Shown here: in pieces, positions 1-6,538 of the stretch
Position numbering within the stretch: the first letter of the stretch is position 1
How the letters are laid out: each line of letters begins with the position of its first letter
Assembly: GCA_964541895.1 (NCBI GenBank)
Contig: CAZISM010000135.1
Location: 1 to 13,755 of the forward strand
From: CAZISM01 sp964541895
Lineage (GTDB): Bacteria > Zhuqueibacterota > Zhuqueibacteria > Residuimicrobiales > Residuimicrobiaceae
Reading direction: 5' to 3'
DNA length: 13,755 nucleotides
Notes under the pieces: model-generated
Told to the model about the DNA's origin: nothing
The model's input: the letters and a program-made list of their open reading frames with translations, nothing else
The model's database searches: none
Position numbers and translations under genes: made by a program

Positions 1-163
1 TGGAACCATGGCAGGAGATTGCTGCGCTGCATTCAAGAGCAGAGTCTTCCACAACTGCCGTGCCTCCGCTCGCAATGACTGGGGGGCGATAGATCCCTCC
101 GCCCGCCATGACACGGCGGCAGTTGCCATTCTTTTGCTTTTGCGTGGTTGCGAGCGTACCTTC
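1..163. other. Non-coding segment after the receptor operon
   Basis: No credible gene was found between the window edge and the stop codon at 164-166. Apart from the repeat-like segment at 15-79 there is a weak 5-bp inverted repeat (103-107 with 115-119, GC-only arms). It has no T-run on the minus-strand side, so I cannot call it the operon terminator. Confidence 0.5.
15..79. repeat. Putative dispersed intergenic repeat
   Basis: The minus strand reads GTCATTGCGAGCG at one end and AGCAATCTC at the other. These are hallmark ends of a loosely conserved intergenic repeat that I recall from many unrelated bacterial genomes, where a CATTGCGAG box and a GCAATCTC box flank a variable core. The two ends form an imperfect inverted repeat (ATTGC against GCAAT). 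The segment lies outside any credible gene, just past the end of the receptor operon. The family assignment is from memory and only one copy is visible here. Confidence 0.4.
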
Positions 164-994
164 CTATTCAGCCATATTGACCTTTAGCCAAACCTTGATG
201 GGGTTTGAGGAGAACATACCGCCCTCGCCGCCGCCCGGTCTGCCGCCGCCCATACGTCCTCCGCCCATGCGTCCACCGCGTGAGCCGCCGCCACCTGGTC
301 TGCCTTCCATGCCGCCCTGCGGATGCCCGCCGCCAAAATCGCCGCCTTCGGGCCGACGGTCGCCCCTCATTTTGGCCGCTGTAATTTCAAAGCCGACGCC
401 GATCTTGTTGTCAGGCGAGATGGCGAGGGCATATTTTGCGCCGGCATTGCGGATCGGCATGGCCAGCTCATAAACGAAATTTTCGTTTTCCATACGAAAG
501 CAGGCGGAAATATTTTCATTGTTCTCCACCGGCAGGCGTTCCAGCACGCTGTCATCCCTGCCGAGGATCTCCAGGTCGGATGCGGCCATAGACATTCGCT
601 CCTGACGAAATTCTTCCTGCCGCTCTTTCGACAGATCTTGCAGCGGCGGCCTGTCGCCCCGATCCCGCCGGCCGGGGCCGCTCACCGGATAGCGAACGCC
701 GACGGATTTTGATTTGCCGCCCTTGCCGTCGAACCATACCGTCAACCCGCCACCCATGATCCGCATCTGCAGGTTGCGATCGGAGGTGACCATACACATA
801 TACAAAAACGAATCATCATTGCACAGGGCAAAGGCCAGATTTTCTTCCGGCAGGTAGATTAACGCATCTTCCCATTCGCTGCCGGAACCGTCTATGGTAA
901 TCCGGCTGGTGGGGCGGGAGCTGTTCAGTTCTTCCTGACCGCAGCTCAAAACGAGAACCATCAAAAATGAAAATATCATTAAAATTCGTTTCAT
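164..994 (-). CDS. Glycine-rich lipoprotein, CBM9/DOMON-like
   Basis: Predicted 276-residue lipoprotein. The N-terminus is a hydrophobic signal ending in a lipobox (V-L-S-C, Cys18), so it should be lipidated and carried on a membrane. Residues about 30-110 resemble the CBM9/DOMON beta-sandwich pattern: ITIDG near 32, a Trp-Glu pair near 41, then a 'DGKGGKSK' turn followed by a 'GVRYP' strand. This suggests sugar or ligand binding, but it is pattern matching by eye. Residues about 210-260 are a low-complexity Gly/Arg/Met segment inserted before the last hydrophobic strand (near 'IKVWLKVNM'). I chose the second ATG because AAGGA lies 5 nt before it; for the ATG two codons upstream the AGG is directly adjacent. 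It follows the DUF4249-like gene by 23 bp and is the last gene of the receptor operon. Its precise function is unknown. Confidence 0.8.
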   Translation of the reverse strand: MKRILMIFSFLMVLVLSCGQEELNSSRPTSRITIDGSGSEWEDALIYLPEENLAFALCNDDSFLYMCMVTSDRNLQMRIMGGGLTVWFDGKGGKSKSVGVRYPVSGPGRRDRGDRPPLQDLSKERQEEFRQERMSMAASDLEILGRDDSVLERLPVENNENISACFRMENENFVYELAMPIRNAGAKYALAISPDNKIGVGFEITAAKMRGDRRPEGGDFGGGHPQGGMEGRPGGGGSRGGRMGGGRMGGGRPGGGEGGMFSSNPIKVWLKVNMAE

Positions 995-1017
995 CTGCAT
1001 CCTTGTGAAAAAGTGGG

Positions 1018-1845
1018 TTATTGTTCCAGAGTAAAATAAACGCTTTGACTGGTGAAGGCGCTGAATACGCCGAGCCCGTTTTCGATGTTGGTCAAGGGCT
1101 CGTTCAGATCCCTCGAATCCTGGTTGCGCGACTGATACAGGTCCGCGTACTCCTGATTGACGCGGTACACCTTTACTTCGTGCCGGCCATAATGCGTTAC
1201 CATCTGGGCGTTGACGTTATAAGAACCGACCGGCATAGGTCGGGAGATGAACGGCCGCGGCCCGCCGCGAAATATCATGTCTGATGAAACGGGGTTGTCT
1301 TCCAGGTTTTTAACCACCACAAAATAGAGCGCGTTCGCCTCCTGCTGCCAGCTCACGGACAGGGAGGTCAAGGCACGGAGAGAGTCCATGGATATGCCCT
1401 GTTCGCGCATCTGAAACATGGTGTCAAAATCGGGCAGTTGCAGGGTGGTTCGTGAAATAGAGACGTCCACTGGAGCCGGCGGCACTGCCGTGGCGGCGGT
1501 AATCAGCTGATCCTGATACTGGACCTGGATCTGGAATTCGTCATCCGGTTCCACGCTCAGGTCTGCTTCCGGATAATGGTAGTAGCCGCTGTCGCCGGCG
1601 CTGGCCACCAGATCGTATTTCTTGCCGGCTTTGAATAACGCAACCTGCGCGGTGTTGATGGCAGGGGCGACGGTTTCGTCGCTGCCCAGCGGCAGGGTGC
1701 CGGTGAGTCGTATGTCCTGCACCGCTTCGCCGGCATAGAGATAACCCCGCACCACCACCAGAGATGAGCTGGGTGCCAACGGCGAATCGGTGTGGCACCC
1801 GAAGGTAAGGATGAACGCAAGAAACAGAAACCTGAGAGTTTTCAT
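1018..1845 (-). CDS. DUF4249-like lipoprotein
   Basis: A 275-residue lipoprotein with a short signal and a lipobox ending in Cys17 (L-T-F-G-C). After a Ser/Pro-rich linker comes a beta-rich region: 'VVVRGYLYAGE', then an 'INTAQVALFKAGKKYDLV' strand pair, 'GYYHYPEADLSVEPDDEFQIQV', and a 'TAATAVPPAPV' segment. This arrangement is typical of DUF4249 proteins of Bacteroidota-related genomes, which sit beside TonB-dependent receptors. Their exact role is not established; a surface-exposed partner or ligand-binding lipoprotein for the receptor is a reasonable inference. The start is supported by GAGG 8 nt upstream. That site overlaps the receptor's TGA stop (stop to start gap 10 bp), so translation is probably coupled. 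At 275 residues it is on the short side for the family. Confidence 0.75.
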   Translation of the reverse strand: MKTLRFLFLAFILTFGCHTDSPLAPSSSLVVVRGYLYAGEAVQDIRLTGTLPLGSDETVAPAINTAQVALFKAGKKYDLVASAGDSGYYHYPEADLSVEPDDEFQIQVQYQDQLITAATAVPPAPVDVSISRTTLQLPDFDTMFQMREQGISMDSLRALTSLSVSWQQEANALYFVVVKNLEDNPVSSDMIFRGGPRPFISRPMPVGSYNVNAQMVTHYGRHEVKVYRVNQEYADLYQSRNQDSRDLNEPLTNIENGLGVFSAFTSQSVYFTLEQ

Positions 1846-1855
1846 ATCGACCGCC

Positions 1856-4351
1856 TCACTTTAAATTCATCTGCACAAAGATTGTCGGGGTAAAGCCCAG
1901 GTAGAGCACGTTGGTGATGGTGATGGGTGTGGTATCCAGATTATAGTCGCGGTACCAGACATTTTTTCGATTATAGACATTGAACAGACTGATGCCGACG
2001 TTGGTATCCCAGTGATCAGATTCATATTTTCTGGTAAGACTCAGGTCCAGGCGGTGGTAATCCGGCAAGCGGTAGCCGTTCTTGTCGCTGACATGGATAT
2101 AGCTGTTAACCTGGCCGTCCAGCAGCGGAATAAAGTACTGGCTTTCCGGCGCCGTGTACGGGGTTCCGGAGGCGAACACCCAGGTGGCGGAAAAGGAATA
2201 GACGCCGCGGGTGTACTTGCCGACCAGGTTGATGCGATGGGGCTGATCATGGTCTGCCGCAAAAGAGGTGCCGCCGTTGATGGTGGGAAAGGTGTAATCG
2301 ACGTTGCTGAGCGTGTAGCCGATCCAGCCGGTGAGGCTGCCGAATTTTTTCTGAATGAGAAATTCCACTCCGTCGGCTTTACCGTTGCCAATGAAAAAAT
2401 GGTCGACGCTCATGCCCGGCCCGCGACCGCCGCGCACGACATAGCGGCGGGAGAATTCGATCAAATCGCGGAGGTTTTTATGATACCCTTCCACGCTGAA
2501 CAGCCAGTCGGCGTTTTCCCAGGAAAGCCCCAGGATCTGATGTTCAGCAAAACCCGGATTGAAATCCTCGTCCGCCAGCAGCCAAAAGTCGCGGGCACCC
2601 TGGGTGACATCTTCGTTGGCAATTTGGTTGACGAACTGATAGTACTGCCCCCAGGCCCCCTTGACAGACCATTTGGGCGTCAGCGCCAGGCTAAAGTCCG
2701 TACGCGGTTCCTGGTACCATTGACCGGTTTTGTCATAGCGGGAGGAACGCACGCCCAGGGTGAATTGGGCAAATTTATATTTCCAGCTGTCCTGCACGTA
2801 CACCGCGTGCAACCGGGAAGAGTTGTTCCTGGAAAATATCTGCACCGAATCGTCGCGTGAAGCCCCATACGAATTTTCAAAATGGGTAACCTGGGCGCCG
2901 AATCCCAGCGTGTGGGCGGACGTGACTTGCCAGTCAAAGTCGGATTTCAGGCTGATGTCCGTCACATGGTTATCCTCTTTGGTAGCGTTGGCGAAGGAAC
3001 GGCGCAGATCGTTGCCCGCTCCGGAGGCCGGCGGCGCCATGGTGGAGCCGGACAGGCTGGAGCTGCGGTCGTATTCGCTAAAATAGCGCGAGCGGGCGGC
3101 CAGCAGATCCATATGAAACCGGTTCTGCCACTGCCGGGACCATTTGCCGCTCAATCCCAGGTTGCCCCAGCGCGTAAAATCGTTGGTTTTTAGGGTAGCG
3201 GAGGTGTTGCTGTCGCGGAAATTCAATCCCATACTGGAATAGTCCCGGGATTTGTCCAGATTGTCCTTGCCGCTATAGAGGCTGAGTGAAATGATATCCC
3301 TGCTGCCGGGGGTCAACGTCAGCTTGCTGTTGAGATCGTAAAAGTAGAAACTGGGTTGAAATTCGGCGGCCTGTTGGTTGCCAAACCGCCCGCCGCCGGG
3401 GCCGCCGCCCATATCTCCGCCGCGCACCGGCCCGCCGACCGCACCGCCGTTGCTGTCGCCGGTCATTAATTTATAGATGCGATCATAGAGCGGGCTGCGG
3501 ATGAAATCGGTGTAGGAGCGCCGACCGGCTATGATAAACGATCCCCAACGCGAGAGCGGAGTTTCAAAATAGGCGTTGCCGCTGAGAAGGTTGACGCCGT
3601 AGCCGAACCGCATTTTGGATTGATGGCCGGTTTTGCCGGTCAGATTGACCACGCTGGACAAGCGGCCGCCGTATTCAGCCGGAAAACCGCCTTTATAGAT
3701 TTGGATATCCTTAACCGCATCTGCGTTAAAGGCGCTGAAAAAGCCGAAGAAATGATCCACATGATAAATGGTCATGCCGTCGAACAGGGTCAGATTCTGA
3801 TCCGGCGTGCCGCCACGCACATAGAGCCCGGAAGAGCCGTCGCCGATCCCGCTGATGCCGGGCAGCATTTGCATGGCGCGGAAAATATCCACTTCACCGA
3901 TGCTGGGCAGCGATGCGATCTGACGCGGTGAAAAGGTCATTTGGCTGACCTGTTTGTTGGCTTGCAGCATTTCCGACTGGGCGGTGACGGTAACACCCTC
4001 CACCTGCAGGAGAGTGGATTCCAGGTCGATGCGAAACGCCGGAGCTGCCGCGGCTGCCACTTTGATTTCAACCTCTTTGGTTTTGTAACCGATATAGCGG
4101 ATGATCAGCGTCTGCGCGCCGAGCGCCACGTCCACCAGGACAAAGTAGCCGTCGCTGTTGGTGTTGGTGCCCCGTGCTGTCCCTTTGAGCATGATATTGG
4201 CAAACGGTAAGGCTTCGCCGCTGGCAGAATCCTTAACATACCCGGTGACGTCTGCATGAATCTGATTGGATTGCGCGCCGCTGCTCCGGACCAGGAGCAG
4301 TGCTAAAAGGGCACAGCAATATCCCCACCGTTGTCGCCTGAATGCAACCAC
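1856..4351 (-). CDS. TonB-dependent outer-membrane receptor
   Basis: An 831-residue outer-membrane receptor, about normal length. Residues 1-26 form a signal peptide (cleavage near SSGA-QS). Residues about 33-110 are a carboxypeptidase-regulatory-like beta domain ('GYVKDSASGEALPFANIMLKG', 'YIGYKTKEVEI'). The plug domain follows (about 125-235), with the conserved stretches LPGISG, GLYVRGG, NLTLFDGMTIY and GGFPAEYGGRLSSVV. The rest is a 22-strand-type barrel of alternating residues and aromatic pairs. No clear TonB box was recognised. It lacks SusC-type length and there is no SusD next to it; a DUF4249-like lipoprotein takes that place, so the substrate cannot be assumed to be a glycan. Residues 302-324 are a Gly-rich extracellular-loop-like insert. 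The start codon is GTG with GGAGG 4 nt upstream. It is the first gene of its operon, behind the terminator at 4432-4456. Confidence 0.93.
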   Translation of the reverse strand: MVAFRRQRWGYCCALLALLLVRSSGAQSNQIHADVTGYVKDSASGEALPFANIMLKGTARGTNTNSDGYFVLVDVALGAQTLIIRYIGYKTKEVEIKVAAAAAPAFRIDLESTLLQVEGVTVTAQSEMLQANKQVSQMTFSPRQIASLPSIGEVDIFRAMQMLPGISGIGDGSSGLYVRGGTPDQNLTLFDGMTIYHVDHFFGFFSAFNADAVKDIQIYKGGFPAEYGGRLSSVVNLTGKTGHQSKMRFGYGVNLLSGNAYFETPLSRWGSFIIAGRRSYTDFIRSPLYDRIYKLMTGDSNGGAVGGPVRGGDMGGGPGGGRFGNQQAAEFQPSFYFYDLNSKLTLTPGSRDIISLSLYSGKDNLDKSRDYSSMGLNFRDSNTSATLKTNDFTRWGNLGLSGKWSRQWQNRFHMDLLAARSRYFSEYDRSSSLSGSTMAPPASGAGNDLRRSFANATKEDNHVTDISLKSDFDWQVTSAHTLGFGAQVTHFENSYGASRDDSVQIFSRNNSSRLHAVYVQDSWKYKFAQFTLGVRSSRYDKTGQWYQEPRTDFSLALTPKWSVKGAWGQYYQFVNQIANEDVTQGARDFWLLADEDFNPGFAEHQILGLSWENADWLFSVEGYHKNLRDLIEFSRRYVVRGGRGPGMSVDHFFIGNGKADGVEFLIQKKFGSLTGWIGYTLSNVDYTFPTINGGTSFAADHDQPHRINLVGKYTRGVYSFSATWVFASGTPYTAPESQYFIPLLDGQVNSYIHVSDKNGYRLPDYHRLDLSLTRKYESDHWDTNVGISLFNVYNRKNVWYRDYNLDTTPITITNVLYLGFTPTIFVQMNLK

Positions 4352-4368
4352 AGTTCCTCCGTTATAGT

Positions 4369-4395
4369 CTGGCGGTGCGCCAGAGAGACATGTCT
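4369..4395. promoter_or_regulatory. Paired palindromes in receptor leader
   Basis: Two small inverted repeats lie 18-44 bp upstream of the GTG start of the receptor gene: CTGGCG-GTG-CGCCAG (4369-4383) and the perfect 10-bp palindrome AGACATGTCT (4386-4395). On the mRNA the first could fold just ahead of the ribosome-binding site. They may be an operator or a leader hairpin. No convincing -10/-35 or -24/-12 promoter was found in this gap; a GATAAT-like hexamer lies further upstream but without a good partner. Confidence 0.3.
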
Positions 4396-4431
4396 TTTTG
4401 AATTATTATCTTGACGAAAGGGCCTGAAAAA

Positions 4432-4456
4432 ATCGGACACCTCTACGGTGTCCGAT
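4432..4456 (-). terminator. Rho-independent terminator of barrel operon
   Basis: A perfect 10-bp stem (ATCGGACACC with GGTGTCCGAT) and a 5-nt loop. On the minus strand it is followed directly by a run of six T. It lies 29 bp beyond the stop codon of the barrel gene and before the receptor gene, so it should end the upstream transcript and insulate the receptor operon. The stem sequence recurs at 12588-12620. Confidence 0.85.
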
Positions 4457-4484
4457 ATTCGGTTCCGGCGGGTCCGGATCAGGA

Positions 4485-5648
4485 TTAGAAATCGTATTTC
4501 GGATTCAACAGCCCAAACGACAAGCCGACCAGACCCACATGATCCTGGTATTTGAAATAGGGATCGTTGGAGGCGTTGTCGCGAAAGGTATAATTGAAAA
4601 ACAGGGTGACGGTTCGCGGAATAGCCCAGCCGGTGCTAAGGCTCTTGCTGGTCATGATATAAAATTCCTTGCGCACATCTTTACGCATGCCCCCCAGCAG
4701 AAATCCGTATTGATCCAGGGCCGGCGTACCCTGATAATATTTGTCCTGAAGCTTGAACCCTATTTTGCCCTGAAAGCTCACATCGAATTGTCGCGTCAGC
4801 TCCAGAGAAACGTACTGGTTTCGATAGGAGAAGGGATCGTCGTAAAGATCGTTTTCGGTATAATAATAGATGCCGCCGGTATAGGTCATGATGGGATCGC
4901 CGAGAAACCACTGACCACCCAGGCCGAGACTGATGCCGGTTCGCGAGCGCAGGGACTGGCCCAGGGTCAGCGAGGCGAAATACATCGAGGTGCGGACCGG
5001 GTCTTCCCGGTAGCGCAGGTTTCCATACGGACCGAATCCCATGCCATAATACTGCACCTGCGACTGATTCACATAATCCTTCACCCCAAATCCCGTTTCG
5101 AACGCCAGGCTGGTGCGCGTCTGCAGGAAATGCTGCAGGCGGCCTGAATAGCGAAAGGTCAGGTTGTCCAGATCTGAAAAAGCGGCATAGCGATCCTTCC
5201 GGGCGGACAGGTTCAGCGAATAGATCGTCGACAATTTTTGGCGATACTCCATCTGACCGCTGAAACTGGTGCCGTTGACGTTGTAATAATCCAGTTCGTC
5301 CTGGTAATGGCGCAATTTCGAGTTCACGTTCAGACGGACGGAGGTGCTGTTTTTCGTCCATGACGCCGCACCGCCGAATTGATGGGAATAGTTGTTGAGC
5401 GTGTTACGTTTGGAAAACAGCATCAGATCCGGACTGTAATACCCCTGAAACTGAAAGGCATTGGCATTCAGCCTCTGTTCGATGTAGAGATTGGAGGTAT
5501 TGATCCATTCGGCGTAGGCATAGCGCGTCTTAAAGGCATTATCATCGCGGATCAGATAGGTGGTCATGTTCAGGCTGGTTTGAGCGCCGGCCAGCCCGAT
5601 AAGCAGTAACAGCGTTGCGATTGCGCACGACGAAATTTTTTGATTCAT
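4485..5648 (-). CDS. Putative outer-membrane beta-barrel protein
   Basis: A 387-residue exported protein with a clean signal peptide (residues 1-21, cleavage near LAGA-QT). The mature part is rich in alternating Tyr, Phe, Arg and Ser strands with short Asp/Asn turns ('YYSPDLMLFSKRNTLNNYSHQFGGAA', 'SLNLSARKDRYAAF', 'FYIMTSKSLSTGW'), as in outer-membrane barrels. It ends in an aromatic residue (Phe), as many BAM-inserted barrels do. No family could be named. The ATG at 5646-5648 is preferred over a GTG two codons upstream because GAGG lies 7 nt before it. It follows the calcium-motif gene by 39 bp and ends 29 bp before a terminator, so the two form one operon. A role as channel, anchor or export partner for the upstream protein is inference. 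Confidence 0.75.
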   Translation of the reverse strand: MNQKISSCAIATLLLLIGLAGAQTSLNMTTYLIRDDNAFKTRYAYAEWINTSNLYIEQRLNANAFQFQGYYSPDLMLFSKRNTLNNYSHQFGGAASWTKNSTSVRLNVNSKLRHYQDELDYYNVNGTSFSGQMEYRQKLSTIYSLNLSARKDRYAAFSDLDNLTFRYSGRLQHFLQTRTSLAFETGFGVKDYVNQSQVQYYGMGFGPYGNLRYREDPVRTSMYFASLTLGQSLRSRTGISLGLGGQWFLGDPIMTYTGGIYYYTENDLYDDPFSYRNQYVSLELTRQFDVSFQGKIGFKLQDKYYQGTPALDQYGFLLGGMRKDVRKEFYIMTSKSLSTGWAIPRTVTLFFNYTFRDNASNDPYFKYQDHVGLVGLSFGLLNPKYDF

Positions 5649-5687
5649 GTACACACCTCTTGGCGGTTTACGAGCGTGGACGGCTGA

Positions 5688-6293
5688 TCAGGGTTTACGG
5701 GGTGGCATGCCGCGCCACCCGAAACCGTCCGGAAGATTATCGGGAATGCCGTCACCGTTTTCATCTATGAACGGTGGTTTGCCCTTTTCCATGCGATCGT
5801 GCATCTGTTTGCGCCACTCTTCCATGTTTTTCATCTGTCGCTGCATGTCATCTTTGGAGATGTCGTCGGGAAGGCCGTCGCCGTCACGATCAAACGATTT
5901 GAACCGTCCGCCCAGGTACTCACCAAGAGGGGTATCGGCGACGCCGTCGCCGTCGGTGTCGATCAATTCGGCCATTTTTTCTTTCAGGAAATCGTGCAGC
6001 GACACATCGCCCACGCCATCGCTGTTGGTATCCACGAGAGCGCCCTCTTCGCTGCGGATGATTTCCACTTTGAGCTGATCCCATACCAGTTGCCGTTTTT
6101 TATAACGCTCCATGAAGCGCAACCCCCATCCGTTCTGCAACATGTCGTTGATGCCGTCGGCATCGCGATCGATAAACGGCAATTCCACGGTCGCGCCCGG
6201 CTCGGGATGCTGCGCCAAAGCGGCTCTGCTCCAGCCCATGACGGCCAGCAGCAGAACAGCGATGAGCAAACCTGTCGTGTTGATAACTTTCAT
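5688..6293 (-). CDS. Secreted protein with five Ca-binding motifs
   Basis: A 201-residue protein with an N-terminal signal segment (about 1-27, cleavage near ALA-QH). It contains five DxDxDGxxD-type loops beginning at Asp42, Asp88, Asp112, Asp135 and Asp177 (such as DTDGDGVAD and DRDGDGLPD). This is the calcium-ligand pattern shared by EF-hand, dockerin and thrombospondin type 3 repeats. The spacing is irregular (46, 24, 23 and 42 residues), unlike a dockerin pair. A charged, probably helical segment lies between the fourth and fifth loops (about 145-172). The first and last loops sit in a duplicated block (residues 39-60 and 174-195, 12 of 22 identical). GAGG lies 6 nt before the ATG. First gene of a two-gene operon with the barrel; its function is unknown. 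Confidence 0.78.
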   Translation of the reverse strand: MKVINTTGLLIAVLLLAVMGWSRAALAQHPEPGATVELPFIDRDADGINDMLQNGWGLRFMERYKKRQLVWDQLKVEIIRSEEGALVDTNSDGVGDVSLHDFLKEKMAELIDTDGDGVADTPLGEYLGGRFKSFDRDGDGLPDDISKDDMQRQMKNMEEWRKQMHDRMEKGKPPFIDENGDGIPDNLPDGFGWRGMPPRKP

Positions 6294-6404
6294 AGGTTAC
6301 CTCAGATTATTGCTTAAAAAAGAACGACGTCCTATGCGATCCGGCTGACTCTGTTGCCTGTTGATCGAGAAGGTCTGCAACGGACCGGAATTCGCAACTA
6401 GTAA

Positions 6405-6420
6405 GACAAAAAGCATGCCA
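6405..6420 (-). promoter_or_regulatory. Possible sigma-54 promoter for Ca-motif operon
   Basis: On the minus strand the 16-mer TGGCATGCTTTTTGTC matches the -24/-12 layout (TGGCACG, 4 nt, TTGCA) in length and in the -24 box (6 of 7). However, it has TTGTC where TTGCA is expected, so the usually conserved GC is GT. It would start transcription near 6393, about 100 nt before the ATG at 6293. It gains weight from the sigma-54 activator gene just upstream and from the shared element at 6505-6538. Confidence 0.4.
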
Positions 6421-6504
6421 CGAGGTGGATCGCAATGGCAACAATAAAAACAATATGTTGGGTTAACTGGTCCTGCAGAGCTCTTGAGGTCTGTTTTTGG
6501 TTTC

Positions 6505-6538
6505 AGCTAAAACTGTCAATAGTGCGACAAAATCGTCA
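6505..6538 (-). promoter_or_regulatory. Candidate activator-binding element (UAS)
   Basis: Read on the minus strand, TGACGATTTTGTCG (6538-6525, overlapping the regulator's TGA stop) is followed exactly 20 bp later by TGACAGTTTTAGCT (6518-6505). A related 34-bp block lies at 10394-10427 (22 of 34 positions equal by hand alignment). Relative to the candidate sigma-54 promoter at 6405-6420 it lies about 112-145 bp upstream of the start site, a usual place for an NtrC-type binding site. Confidence 0.4.

Noticed and set aside
118..145. Plus-strand terminator (GGCA/TGCC hairpin with T-rich tail)
   Set aside because: The stem is only 4 bp and there is no plus-strand gene upstream in the window.
2012..2860. 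282-codon plus-strand open frame opposite the receptor gene
   Set aside because: Antisense shadow of a clear TonB-dependent receptor. No domain and no start signal.
1856..4351. Calling the receptor SusC of a polysaccharide-utilisation locus
   Set aside because: No SusD neighbour, shorter than typical SusC, and the partner lipoprotein is DUF4249-like.
4369..4383. Sigma-54 promoter before the receptor gene
   Set aside because: A TGGCGC box exists on the minus strand, but the -12 box does not match and the site would overlap the leader too close to the start codon.
5688..6293. Dockerin domain in the Ca-motif protein (cellulosome idea)
   Set aside because: The loops resemble dockerin loops, but spacing is irregular, there are five rather than two, and no cohesin or scaffoldin is present.
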